Positions 5,333-12,966 of a DNA stretch of 14,616 bases are shown piece by piece (within the stretch, counting starts at the first letter, position 1; each line of letters begins with the position of its first letter). The stretch comes from Christensenella sp. UBA2853. Lineage in GTDB: Bacteria; Bacillota; Clostridia; Christensenellales; Aristaeellaceae. Where the stretch lies: NCBI GenBank assembly GCA_002350845.1, contig DEFL01000047.1:1-14616 (forward strand). Reading direction: 5' to 3'. The notes under the pieces were generated by a model. That model saw only the letters and a program-made list of their open reading frames with translations. It made no database searches and was not told the origin of the DNA. A program made the translations under genes and the position numbers.

Positions 5333-6496
5333 TTAAGCCAGTGCCTTCACAAGCACCTGCAGTGCCTCTTTCAGCAGATCCTCCGGAATATTCAGTGCAG
5401 GAAGCAGTCGCACCCGGTCCTTGGCCGTCAGGCACAGAACCCCGTGACCCATGCATGTTTTGACGACTTCCCCGGCGCTTTTCTTCTCCGGAAGAATGCC
5501 AATCATCAGACCACGGCCGGTGACTTCCCGGACGCCTGGCGCTGTCTTCAGCGTCTCAAGGATCATTTCGCCTTTTGTACGTACCTGTTCAAGCAGTTCA
5601 TCCGTCACGCGGCTGACAATGCTGACTGCGCCTGCGCAGACTGCGGGGTTCCCGCCAAAGGTGGAACCGTGATCGCCCGGGCCCAGGACATTCTGAGCCT
5701 TTTCCCCAATCAGGCAGGCACCGATGGGCAGGCCGCCGCCGAGTCCCTTGGCCGTGGATACCACGTCCGGATGCAGGCCGGCGTGCATGTACGCATAGAA
5801 ATCCCCGGTCCGGCCGTTGCCGGTCTGGACCTCATCAATCATCAGCAGGACATCCCGCTCCCGGGCCAGCTTTTCCACACCCTGAAGATAGGCATCGTCC
5901 ATGACCTTCACGCCACCTTCGCCCTGAATGCATTCCAGGAGGATGCCGGCCACCGGCAGGGTATCCAGAAGACGCTCCATATCACTGAGGTCATTGGGCT
6001 CTGCATGCGCAAATCCCGGCGTCAGGGGCTGGAAGAGTTCATGATAATGATCCTGTCCAGTCGCAGCCAGCGTCGTCAGCGTGCGTCCGTGAAAGGAATT
6101 TTTCAGGGTGATGATGACGTTGTTCTCGCTTCCCTTTTTCTCTGCCGCGTACTTCCTTGCGACCTTGATCGCGCATTCATTGGCTTCCGCCCCGCTGTTG
6201 CCGAAAAAGACCTTTTTCATCCCGGACTTTTCGCACAGCATCTGTGCAAGGTGTGCGCACGGCTCCGTGTAATAAAGGTTGGAAGTGTGCTGCAGCGTCT
6301 GCAGCTGCTGTGTCACAGCCTTTATCCACGCATCGTCTGCAATGCCGAAGGAAGTCACCGCAATACCGCTGCCCAGGTCCGTGTACTCTTTTCCGTTCTC
6401 ATCCTGTACCCGGGATCCTTTACCGGAAACCAGGGTCACGGGAAACCGTCCGTAGGTCCCCGCGATATAGGTTTTGTCGAGTTCCTGGATCTTCAT
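5333..6496 (-). CDS. argD: Acetylornithine aminotransferase
   Basis: The 387-residue protein is of normal length for this class-III PLP aminotransferase. It converts N-acetylglutamate semialdehyde to N-acetylornithine using glutamate. Visible motifs are the phosphate-binding FGNSGAEANE at 98-107, SFHGRTL at 134-140, IDEVQTGNGRTG with Asp221, which contacts the PLP ring nitrogen, and STAKGLGGGLPIGA with the Schiff-base Lys250. GSTFGGNP at 277-284 is also typical. The start lies 9 nt after the argB stop codon, with GGTGAGGTG as the ribosome site, so translation is probably coupled. It is the last gene of the operon. Some ArgD proteins also serve lysine synthesis; nothing here decides that. Confidence 0.96.
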   Translation of the reverse strand: MKIQELDKTYIAGTYGRFPVTLVSGKGSRVQDENGKEYTDLGSGIAVTSFGIADDAWIKAVTQQLQTLQHTSNLYYTEPCAHLAQMLCEKSGMKKVFFGNSGAEANECAIKVARKYAAEKKGSENNVIITLKNSFHGRTLTTLAATGQDHYHELFQPLTPGFAHAEPNDLSDMERLLDTLPVAGILLECIQGEGGVKVMDDAYLQGVEKLARERDVLLMIDEVQTGNGRTGDFYAYMHAGLHPDVVSTAKGLGGGLPIGACLIGEKAQNVLGPGDHGSTFGGNPAVCAGAVSIVSRVTDELLEQVRTKGEMILETLKTAPGVREVTGRGLMIGILPEKKSAGEVVKTCMGHGVLCLTAKDRVRLLPALNIPEDLLKEALQVLVKALA

Positions 6497-6505
6497 ACGC
6501 TCACC

Positions 6506-7363
6506 TCACCCCTGAATCATGGTGCCTGCGCCCTGGTCGGTGAGCAGTTCCATGAGAATGGCATGCGGCACACGGCCGTCGAGAATAATGACTTTCTTCA
6601 CGCCCTGCTCGATGGCAGAAATGCAGCACTCCACCTTGGGAATCATGCCGCCGGAGATCACGCCGTCCCCTTCGAGCTTCCTTGCCTCGTCAATGGTCAT
6701 CATGGTGATCAGGCTCTCAGGATCATCCCGGTCACGGAGAATGCCGTCAATGTCGGTCATGAGGATCAGGCGGCGTGCGCCGAGCGCGCCGGCAATGGCT
6801 GCGGCTGCGGTGTCGCCGTTGATGTTGTAGATGTTGCCCTGCTTATCGCACCCGAGGGTCGAGATGACAGGAATGTATCCCTTTTCCAGCAGATCCAGGA
6901 TCGGCCGGGGATTCACTTTGGTCACGGTTCCCACATAGCCCAGCTGCTCATTTTTCATTTTGGCCTGGATCAGCTGCCCGTCCATACCGGAAATGCCGAT
7001 GGCATTGCCGCCTTTGACTTCCAGAAGGTTCACAAGGGACTTGTTGACTTTTCCGGCCAGCACCATCTGCACAATGTCGACGGTCTCCCGGTCGGTCACG
7101 CGCAGTCCATTCTGAAAAACGCTCTCCTTGCCCATGCGCGCCATGGTCTCTGTAATCTCAGGACCGCCGCCGTGCACAAGGACCACCTTGACCCCGATGA
7201 GCTGGAGGAGAACAATGTCCTCCATGACCTGCTGCTTGAGTTCTTCATTGATCATGGCATTTCCGCCGTATTTGATCACAACAATGGACCCGGTGTAATG
7301 CTGAATATTGGGCATTGCCTGCACCAGCACTTCGGCCCGCTGCGCGTTGGTAAATGTCTCCAT
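6506..7363 (-). CDS. argB: N-acetylglutamate kinase
   Basis: The 285-residue enzyme phosphorylates N-acetylglutamate with ATP. Amino-acid-kinase motifs are VVIKYGGNAM (Lys31), VLVHGGGPEI at 62-70, the substrate-binding NGLRVTD (Arg88), NINGDTAAAAIA at 181-190 and GGMIPKV with Lys243. Residues 1-27 form a predicted helix before the first strand. Arginine-inhibited members of the family have such an N-terminal extension, so feedback control by arginine is likely, though inferred. The GGGAGG ribosome site lies 8 nt upstream. The gap after argJ is 27 nt. Confidence 0.97.
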   Translation of the reverse strand: METFTNAQRAEVLVQAMPNIQHYTGSIVVIKYGGNAMINEELKQQVMEDIVLLQLIGVKVVLVHGGGPEITETMARMGKESVFQNGLRVTDRETVDIVQMVLAGKVNKSLVNLLEVKGGNAIGISGMDGQLIQAKMKNEQLGYVGTVTKVNPRPILDLLEKGYIPVISTLGCDKQGNIYNINGDTAAAAIAGALGARRLILMTDIDGILRDRDDPESLITMMTIDEARKLEGDGVISGGMIPKVECCISAIEQGVKKVIILDGRVPHAILMELLTDQGAGTMIQG

Positions 7364-7390
7364 CTGTTTTTCCTCCCTGTGTTCGACGTG

Positions 7391-8611
7391 TCAGGTCCTG
7401 TAGTCGCCGTTGATCTTCACGTAATCATAGGTCAGATCACAGCCCCAGGCCACGGCGGATGCGTCCCCGTCCCGGAGCGTGACCAGAATGTCGATTTCCT
7501 TTGCCGACAGGACTTCTGCGGCCTTCTCCTCGGAAAAATCCACGCCGCTGCCCATCTCGCACACCATGACTTCGCCTTTCTCTGAGGCAAAGGTCACATC
7601 GATTTTGTTCACATCCGCCGGAACCCCTGCGTAGCCCAGCGCGCACAGCACGCGGCCCCAGTTGGCGTCCTCGCCAAACATGGCTGCCTTGACAAGGCTC
7701 GAGCAGATGACGGACTTGGCCAGTTTCTTTGCGGTGTCCTCAGTTTCAGCGCCGCAGACCCGGCACTCCAGAAGCTTCGTTGCGCCTTCCCCGTCCCCTG
7801 CAATCTGGCGGCAGAGCGAGACGGTGACGGTATTCAGCGCCTGCATGAAGACCGCAAAGTCTTCGTTCTCCTCAGTGATCTCCGGGTTTCCGGCAAGGCC
7901 GCTGGAGAGAATCACGCAGGTATCGTTGGTGGAGGTGTCCCCGTCCACACTGGTCATGTTGAAGGTATGCCGCACATCCATGGAGAGTGCTTTCTGCAGC
8001 ATCTCAGAGGAGACCGCAGCATCCGTCGTCAGGAACACGAGCATGGTCGCCATGTTCGGATGAATCATGCCGCTGCCCTTGGCAATGCCGCCAAGCGAAC
8101 AGGTTTTCCCCTGCAGGGTAAAGCTCACAGCGGCCGACTTCGGAACCGTATCCGTCGTCATGATGGCCGCTTCCGCGTCATCACTGCCCTCCGCTGTAGC
8201 CCTCAGGGATTTCAGGAGCTCCGGAATGCCGGCCTGGATCGGTTCAATGGGGAGTTTCTGCCCAATGACGCCGGTGGACGCCACAAGGATTTCCCCGGGC
8301 TGTGCCCCCACGGCCTCCGCACAGATTTCCGCCATCTGCACCGCCTTTTCCATGCCGTCCGCATTGCAGGTGTTCGCAATGCCGCTGTTGCAGATCACGG
8401 CTTTGATCTTTCCCTGTTTCAGGTGCTCCTGACAGAGGGTGACCGGCGCCCCCTTGACCAGGTTCGTGGTAAAGACACCCGCCGCCGTGCACGGAACGTC
8501 CGACACAATGAGCGCCAGGTCTTTCTTGGTTTTATTCGGGCGAATCCCGCAGTGAATGCCGCCCGCCGAAAATCCTTTTGCAGCGCATACGCCGCCCGGA
8601 ATCTGTTTCAT
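7391..8611 (-). CDS. argJ: Glutamate N-acetyltransferase / ornithine acetyltransferase
   Basis: The 406-residue protein moves the acetyl group from N-acetylornithine to glutamate, closing the acetyl cycle; many members can also use acetyl-CoA. The precursor cleaves itself before the Thr of KGSGMIHPNMATML. Here that nucleophile is Thr189, giving alpha and beta chains. Other family motifs are IPGGVCAAKGF near the N terminus, GVFTTN, CNSGIANTC, the S-T-G-V-I-G segment, and DGDTSTND in the beta chain. The start at 8611 is chosen over an in-frame ATG at 8650. The later one has a GAGG ribosome site and matches the usual N terminus, while the earlier one has none. Presence of argJ means that argE is not required for this pathway. 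Confidence 0.96.
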   Translation of the reverse strand: MKQIPGGVCAAKGFSAGGIHCGIRPNKTKKDLALIVSDVPCTAAGVFTTNLVKGAPVTLCQEHLKQGKIKAVICNSGIANTCNADGMEKAVQMAEICAEAVGAQPGEILVASTGVIGQKLPIEPIQAGIPELLKSLRATAEGSDDAEAAIMTTDTVPKSAAVSFTLQGKTCSLGGIAKGSGMIHPNMATMLVFLTTDAAVSSEMLQKALSMDVRHTFNMTSVDGDTSTNDTCVILSSGLAGNPEITEENEDFAVFMQALNTVTVSLCRQIAGDGEGATKLLECRVCGAETEDTAKKLAKSVICSSLVKAAMFGEDANWGRVLCALGYAGVPADVNKIDVTFASEKGEVMVCEMGSGVDFSEEKAAEVLSAKEIDILVTLRDGDASAVAWGCDLTYDYVKINGDYRT

Positions 8612-8655
8612 ACGCTTTTCCTCATTCCCCGCATTCGGGTTTCTTTCCATGTGTT

Positions 8656-9588
8656 TTACAGAACAAGGCCTGTTTCCTCATCCGTGCCCAGCACGAGGTT
8701 CATGCACTGGACCGCTGCGCCGCTGGCGCCCTTGCCCAGATTGTCATAGCGTGCCACGAGCAGCATGCGCTCTTCCTGACCGTATACGGAGAGCACCATG
8801 GAATCCTTCCCGCTCAGGGCGCCGGCCGACAGGAACCCGGCCTCATCGCTTTCCTGGCAGACGGATACAATGCCGCCCGGATAATTCTCTTTGTAGATCT
8901 CCACGATGTCCGCCATGCTGACTTTTTTCAGCAGGCTGGAAGGAAACAGCGGCACGGTCACTTCCATGCCGGCATAGAAGTCCGAGACAATGGGACAGAA
9001 CGCCGGGGCACTCGCAATGCCGGATACCGCGACCATTTCCTTTAAATGCTTGTGCTGCTGGGTGAGCCCGTACTGCCGCGGCGCATCCAGAAGGACCGAG
9101 CGGTCCGATGCTTCATACTGCGCGATCATTTTGCGTCCGCCGCCGCTGTATCCCGTCAGGGAAAAGCAGGAAAGCTCCGCATCGGGCTTCAGAACGCCGG
9201 CCTTGATCAGCGGGTAGACGAGGGCAATAAAGCCGCTTGCGTGGCAGCCGGGCACTGCGATGCGATGACTGGACTGAATCGCTTCGCGGTGTTCCGGGGA
9301 GAGTTCCGGAAACCCGTATGCCCAGCCCGGGGCTGTCCGGTGCGCTGTGGAGGTGTCCAGGATGACCGTGTTGTCATTGTTCAGCATGCCGACGGCTTCC
9401 CTCGCCGCATCATCCGGCAGGCACAGGAAGGCAATGTCTGACTGATTCAGGGCCTCCCCAACGGCACCCGGGTCTTTCCTGAGTTCCTCCGGCAGTCGGA
9501 TCAGTTCAATATCGTTTCGCTCCATCAGGCGGTCATGAATCCGCAGCCCGGTCGTCCCCTGGGCTCCGTCAATAAATACTTTTTTCAT
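8656..9588 (-). CDS. argC: N-acetyl-gamma-glutamyl-phosphate reductase, type 2
   Basis: The 310-residue enzyme reduces N-acetylglutamyl phosphate to the semialdehyde with NADPH. The nucleotide-binding start FIDGAQGTTG and the short length place it in the type-2 subfamily, about 310 residues against about 345 for type 1. The catalytic cysteine is Cys115 in VPGCHASGF. FLCLPDDAA, DTSTAHRT and SLTGYSGGGRKM also fit. The start at 9588 has GAAGGAGG 5 nt upstream and begins just before the Rossmann strand; an in-frame ATG at 9654 lies inside the operator and is rejected. It is the first gene of the arg operon, 44 nt ahead of argJ, and is directly controlled by the ARG-box promoter. Confidence 0.96.
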   Translation of the reverse strand: MKKVFIDGAQGTTGLRIHDRLMERNDIELIRLPEELRKDPGAVGEALNQSDIAFLCLPDDAAREAVGMLNNDNTVILDTSTAHRTAPGWAYGFPELSPEHREAIQSSHRIAVPGCHASGFIALVYPLIKAGVLKPDAELSCFSLTGYSGGGRKMIAQYEASDRSVLLDAPRQYGLTQQHKHLKEMVAVSGIASAPAFCPIVSDFYAGMEVTVPLFPSSLLKKVSMADIVEIYKENYPGGIVSVCQESDEAGFLSAGALSGKDSMVLSVYGQEERMLLVARYDNLGKGASGAAVQCMNLVLGTDEETGLVL

Positions 9589-9637
9589 AGGGCCTCCTTC
9601 ATCCGCCTGCCCTTCACTCAGGCTCCGGTTGATTGGT

Positions 9638-9655
9638 AGTGCATATTTATGCATC
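9638..9655 (-). promoter_or_regulatory. ARG box 1 (ArgR/AhrC operator half)
   Basis: The 18-bp site has TGCAT, four A/T bases, ATGCA as its core. It differs from the consensus TGAAT-N4-ATTCA at one base in each arm. It lies 3 bp from the second box. Confidence 0.75.
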
Positions 9656-9658
9656 TAC

Positions 9659-9676
9659 AATGAATTATTATGCATA
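9659..9676 (-). promoter_or_regulatory. ARG box 2 overlapping the -10 region
   Basis: On the minus strand TATGCATAATAATTCATT fits the ARG-box consensus with one mismatch in one arm. It contains the -10 box of the argC promoter. Two boxes 3 bp apart (21 bp centre to centre) are the usual layout for hexameric ArgR/AhrC, so arginine-dependent repression is expected. Confidence 0.85.
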
Positions 9677-9694
9677 CCGGATGTCGTTTGTCAA
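9667..9694 (-). promoter_or_regulatory. Sigma-A promoter of the arg operon
   Basis: The minus strand has TTGACA (9689-9694, perfect), a 16-nt spacer and CATAAT (9667-9672, 5 of 6). The start codon of argC is about 80 nt downstream. Overlap with ARG box 2 implies that repressor binding excludes RNA polymerase. Confidence 0.85.
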
Positions 9695-9767
9695 CTGCCC
9701 CGCGTCCGCTTTCCCACCTTGTCCATATGGTTTCTTTCCTGTCTGCCTGCCTTCTTTGGCGGCATGT

Positions 9768-9795
9768 TTGCAGAAACCGTGCTTTATGGTATAAA
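9768..9795 (+). promoter_or_regulatory. Candidate sigma-A promoter of the M13 peptidase gene
   Basis: TTGCAG (9768-9773), a 16-nt spacer and TATAAA (9790-9795), preceded by TGG as an extended -10. It implies a leader of about 215 nt before the start codon at 10019. It lies back to back with the arg promoter. Confidence 0.55.
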
Positions 9796-9840
9796 GAATT
9801 GGAGGACTCCGGTCAGAAAACATGCATAAAACCACATGAA

Positions 9841-9886
9841 CCGCATCCTTCGCCCTCTGTTTTCAGAGGGACGGAGGACGATGCGG
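9841..9886 (+). promoter_or_regulatory. Large hairpin in the M13 peptidase leader
   Basis: CCGCATC/GATGCGG (outer 7 bp) and CCCTCTG/CAGAGGG (inner 7 bp, TTTT loop) are joined by a partly paired segment. The hairpin begins about 40 nt after the predicted transcription start. No T run follows, so it is not a plain terminator. Together with the 130 nt after it, it may be a regulatory leader of unknown type. Confidence 0.5.
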
Positions 9887-10018
9887 ACAGCCCCAGTGCC
9901 ATCCGGTTTCATTCTGCATTTCTTTTGTTTTTCGTTCTTTTCTCTGCCAGTTCAGCATCTGACACCCATAGACCGCGCCTTGTCTGCCCCCGCTCTCTAC
10001 CCGGTACAGGAGGAATGT

Positions 10019-12022
10019 ATGAAAAAACTGCTCTGTCTGCTTCTCACCCTCTGCCTGCTCACTCCGTGCGCAGCGGGTCTTGGCGAACGCCATTTTGAAG
10101 GCAGCCCCTGGATCAACCCGGAACTCCCAGGCAACGTGCCGGAAAGCCGCCCTGCGCTCGAGGACCATTATTATCTGCATGTCATGCACGAGAAGTGCCG
10201 GCAGCCCATCCCTGAAACGCAAAACGGCGTCTATACCTCCCTCACGCCCCTCAAAGGTGTCCTGCAGGAGAGAATCTGGTCCCTGGTGGAAAGCGGCGGG
10301 AGCACGGAGGCGCGAATTCTCCGCATCGTGACAGACCGCATTCAGGATGGGGCAAAGCGTCAGACAGACGGCGCGGAGCCGCTCATGGCGCGCATCCGGC
10401 GTGTGCAGGCTGTGCAGTCACTCTCTGAGCTTTCAGCGCTTTCCCGGGAAAGCGGATTCCTGATTGGTTCGCCGTATGCTACCCTTCAGCTGGAATGTGC
10501 GCTCGACGAGTCCGGCCGCTTTGCGCTCACCCTGATCCCTGTAGACATCGTGCCCACCCTTGAGCCCGACTGGGAGACGTTTGAGTCCGAAGCTGAATTG
10601 AAGCCGGACACCGGAAAAGTCGAGCAGGAACTCCTGTTGGCTGGCTACAGCGCGGAAGATGCCAAAGCCCTCTCCCTGCGGCTGGCTGATTTTCAGAAGG
10701 CAGCCCAGGATCCGGGTCCTCAGGAGAGTGAAGGCGAAGAGCCGCCCTTTGAGCAGATTGTCAGCGGCGACACCGTCCAATCGCTCTGCATACCGCTCTA
10801 TGACCAGCTCGTGTCGCTCGGGTTGATGTCCGCTTCCGTGGAAAGCAGTGGACTCATCCAGCTGCGGAATATTCCCGGTTTCATCGGCCTTCAGAAGCAG
10901 TACACAGAGGAAAACCTGGATCTCTTCAAGGCCATCCTGTGTCTTTCCATGGTCCGGTATGCCGCGCCGTATCTTAAGCCGGCCCCGGCCGATGAAAGCT
11001 CCGGCCCCGCTTCGGCCCCGAACCTCAAAGCCGAAGCCTTCTCCTATCTTCAGGAGCGTGCACGTCTTGTCACCGAGCAGGCCTATGCCGACGCCTATCT
11101 TTCTCCGGAACTTCGGCGGGCTGTTCAGGAACTCTTTCATGAATGCCGCGAAACCCTCGTGCAGATCTTCCGCGAAAACACCTGGCTGACGGAGGAAGCC
11201 AGAAACCGCGCGGTGGAAAAAGCGTCTTCGGTCCGGATGCTGCTCGTGGGCTCTGAAGAACACATCGACTTTGAACCGCTCCTGAACGCCATCCGGGATG
11301 AGCACCTCTCTCTCCTGGACACCGCCATTCAGGTCGAGCTTTCCGAACTGCAGGTCCTGCTCCGCCTCTCCGGCACACCCTTCGACCGGAGCCACCGGCT
11401 GCTCAATACTGCCTCCATGATCGAACCCGATGCCGTTTACGAGCCCGGCAGGAATGCGGTCTATGTCATGGCCGGGGTCCTGTTCGGTGATTTCTGCAAA
11501 ACGGATACGCGGGAAGCTTTCCTCGCCACCATCGGGCAGACGATCGCCCATGAGATCGGGCACGGCTTTGATCCCAACGGCATTCAGCATGACGCCACCG
11601 GAAATGCGCCTGGCATTCTGACAAATGCGGAAGATCTGGAAGGCTACCAGGAAAGAGTCATGCGGCACGTGCGCGCACTCAGCCAGATCGCCCTCTCCGA
11701 TGACCTGATGCAGTCCGGTGAGCGCGTCATTCCGGAAGCGCTGGCCGATCTTTTGGGCATGCGCATCGTGCTGAGGATCGCTGAAAAGACGGAAGGCTTT
11801 GACTATGACCTTTTCTTCCGCAGCCTCGCCGGCAAATTCTATCAGACCTTTGCCACGCGGGAGGCTGCCTACAGCCTTTACGAATCGGATACGCACCCCG
11901 CGCCGTTTATCCGCTTAAATTACATTTCCCCTCAGTTTGGTGCCTTCTATCTCACCTATCCGTCCGTGCAGGAAGGCACACCGATGTTGATCGCCCCGGA
12001 AAACCGGGAGCTCATCTGGTAA
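10019..12022 (+). CDS. Secreted M13-family zinc metallopeptidase (neprilysin/PepO-like)
   Basis: The 667-residue protein is of the usual M13 length. Residues 1-20 are a Sec signal peptide (MKKLLCLLLTLCLL core); the LTPC segment is not a standard lipobox. The catalytic part has NAVYVMAGVLFGDFC at 479-493 (the family N-A-x-Y ... A-G-x-L region), HEIGHGFDP with zinc ligands His511 and His515 and catalytic Glu512, then EALAD with third ligand Glu573 and Asp577. The C-terminal SDTHPAPFIRLN (His626, Arg632) and the terminal Trp are also typical. These enzymes cleave short peptides outside the membrane. The third-ligand motif reads EALAD where ENxAD is more usual, but the ligand itself is kept. The start has AGGAGG 7 nt upstream; an in-frame extension back to 9836 has no ribosome site. 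Single-gene unit. Confidence 0.93.
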   Translation: MKKLLCLLLTLCLLTPCAAGLGERHFEGSPWINPELPGNVPESRPALEDHYYLHVMHEKCRQPIPETQNGVYTSLTPLKGVLQERIWSLVESGGSTEARILRIVTDRIQDGAKRQTDGAEPLMARIRRVQAVQSLSELSALSRESGFLIGSPYATLQLECALDESGRFALTLIPVDIVPTLEPDWETFESEAELKPDTGKVEQELLLAGYSAEDAKALSLRLADFQKAAQDPGPQESEGEEPPFEQIVSGDTVQSLCIPLYDQLVSLGLMSASVESSGLIQLRNIPGFIGLQKQYTEENLDLFKAILCLSMVRYAAPYLKPAPADESSGPASAPNLKAEAFSYLQERARLVTEQAYADAYLSPELRRAVQELFHECRETLVQIFRENTWLTEEARNRAVEKASSVRMLLVGSEEHIDFEPLLNAIRDEHLSLLDTAIQVELSELQVLLRLSGTPFDRSHRLLNTASMIEPDAVYEPGRNAVYVMAGVLFGDFCKTDTREAFLATIGQTIAHEIGHGFDPNGIQHDATGNAPGILTNAEDLEGYQERVMRHVRALSQIALSDDLMQSGERVIPEALADLLGMRIVLRIAEKTEGFDYDLFFRSLAGKFYQTFATREAAYSLYESDTHPAPFIRLNYISPQFGAFYLTYPSVQEGTPMLIAPENRELIW

Positions 12023-12038
12023 TCCGCCAGATACAAAG

Positions 12039-12085
12039 GTCCGGCAGATCATATGGTCATTTCCACGGGATTGCCGGACGTTTTT
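12039..12085 (+). terminator. Probable terminator of the M13 peptidase gene
   Basis: GTCCGGCA and TGCCGGAC form a perfect 8-bp stem followed by GTTTTTC. The loop is long (25 nt). It begins 17 nt after the stop codon. Confidence 0.7.
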
Positions 12086-12112
12086 CTGTTTCTTTTGCCT
12101 CTCGAAGCAGTA

Positions 12113-12146
12113 GAGCCCGGGACTCCAAAAGGAGAACCCCGGGCTC
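12113..12146 (-). terminator. Strong hairpin after the FNT gene, probable terminator without T run
   Basis: GAGCCCGGG/CCCGGGCTC (9 bp) plus CTCC/GGAG (4 bp) enclose a 4-nt loop. It starts 14 nt after the stop codon at 12160, on the minus strand. No T run follows on either strand, so it may act as a weak or factor-dependent terminator or protect the mRNA 3' end. Confidence 0.5.
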
Positions 12147-12159
12147 AAAGCATGCTTTT

Positions 12160-12726
12160 TCAGTTTTTGTCTGTGCTCAGAAAGGAGACGAGCAGCGATC
12201 CGATGAAGTTGCCGGCAATCGCCAGGAGCAGGGACCAGTCAAAGGTTCTGGCCACACCCAGCGTAATGACATTGGCGATGCAGTGCTGAAAACCGCAGAA
12301 GATAAACAGCGGAATGCCGAACACAATGCCCAGCGGCGATCCTTTTTTGAAGATCTTGACGGCCACATACATGATCGCCCCGCAGAGCACCGCTTTTCCA
12401 AAGAAGGCGAAGGAGAAATCCCAGGATGCGACCTTGCCGGCTGCCGCCTGGACCACATCGGCATCCAGGAAGGAAAAGAAGAGACCCGCCAGATAGCCGG
12501 CGACCAGGTTCCCGGCCAGGATGATCATGAGGTCCTGCAGCTTCAGTTTCGATTCAAAGAGAAAGCCGCACTTTCCGGTAAAGAGGTTCAGCTCGAGAAA
12601 ACATACGCCGAGAAGGCCGAGCGCAAAGAGAATCGGTCCAAGCGGATTGCCCATTTTCAGGAGCACATAGTCTCCCAGTGCAATCATCAGTGCCGCTGCC
12701 GCAGATTTTTTGATCAGTCCAGTCAT
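12160..12726 (-). CDS. Compact formate/nitrite transporter (FNT) family channel
   Basis: The 188-residue protein has six probable membrane helices, at about 8-24, 28-48, 66-87, 104-125, 132-154 and 165-183. Family marks are LNLFTGK at 46-52, matching the ELFTGN segment after helix 2, and CGFQHCIANVI at 144-154, matching the GFEHSxANM segment with the pore His148. GNFIGSLL in helix 6 also fits. Members form pentamers that pass formate, nitrite, hydrosulfide or similar small anions. The chain is shorter than the usual 250-290 residues, mainly at the N terminus and in loops, so it is a compact form. The start has GGAGGGG 7 nt upstream; an in-frame ATG at 12759 has no ribosome site. The substrate cannot be told. 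Confidence 0.85.
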   Translation of the reverse strand: MTGLIKKSAAAALMIALGDYVLLKMGNPLGPILFALGLLGVCFLELNLFTGKCGFLFESKLKLQDLMIILAGNLVAGYLAGLFFSFLDADVVQAAAGKVASWDFSFAFFGKAVLCGAIMYVAVKIFKKGSPLGIVFGIPLFIFCGFQHCIANVITLGVARTFDWSLLLAIAGNFIGSLLVSFLSTDKN

Positions 12727-12779
12727 GGATACCCCTCCAGGTTCTTCTGTCCGAAACATGGGAATCAGAGACGCCCTCT

Positions 12780-12807
12780 ATTCTACCGTATTCCGGATAA
12801 AATACAA
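12780..12807 (-). promoter_or_regulatory. Candidate sigma-A promoter of the FNT gene
   Basis: The minus strand has TTGTAT (12802-12807), a 16-nt spacer and TAGAAT (12780-12785). The leader would be about 45 nt. Confidence 0.55.
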
Positions 12808-12818
12808 CTGTCCGGATA
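12792..12818. repeat. Two TCCGGATA direct repeats spanning the FNT promoter
   Basis: TCCGGATA occurs at 12792-12799 and 12811-12818, 19 bp apart. One lies in the spacer and one just upstream of the -35 box. This placement suits a regulator-binding site, but a chance match is possible. Confidence 0.35.
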
Positions 12819-12915
12819 CACTGTTTTTTCTGTTTTTCTGATTCTCCCTCTGCCTTCATTTTTGCAGACTTGTCTCTTCCAAAAGACAAATCTGACACAA
12901 AAGAGATTCCCCCAT

Positions 12916-12950
12916 CAAAAACAGACTGCCGCATTTCGCAGCAGTCTGTT
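12916..12950 (-). terminator. Intrinsic terminator of the repeat-protein gene
   Basis: The minus strand reads AACAGACTGC, an 11-nt centre, GCAGTCTGTT, then TTTG, giving a perfect 10-bp stem ending in a T run. An A run precedes it, so it would also work on the plus strand. It starts 17 nt after the stop codon at 12967. Confidence 0.85.
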
Positions 12951-12966
12951 CCGTTTTTTTGTTTTC

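Noticed and set aside
5273..7585. Open frame of 770 codons on the plus strand opposite argD and argB
   Set aside because: Its length results from GC-biased codons on the real strand. The opposite strand encodes complete enzymes with catalytic residues, and this frame starts next to two terminators with no promoter of its own.
9836..10018. In-frame 61-codon N-terminal extension of the M13 peptidase
   Set aside because: It has no ribosome site and would bury the signal peptide; AGGAGG lies correctly before 10019.
10433..11896. Open frame of 487 codons antisense to the M13 peptidase gene
   Set aside because: The plus strand encodes a full peptidase with zinc ligands; the antisense product has no recognisable feature.
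12860..12890. TTGTCT / AGACAA inverted repeat upstream of the FNT promoter
   Set aside because: The arms are only 6 bp and the region is low in complexity; too weak to call an operator.
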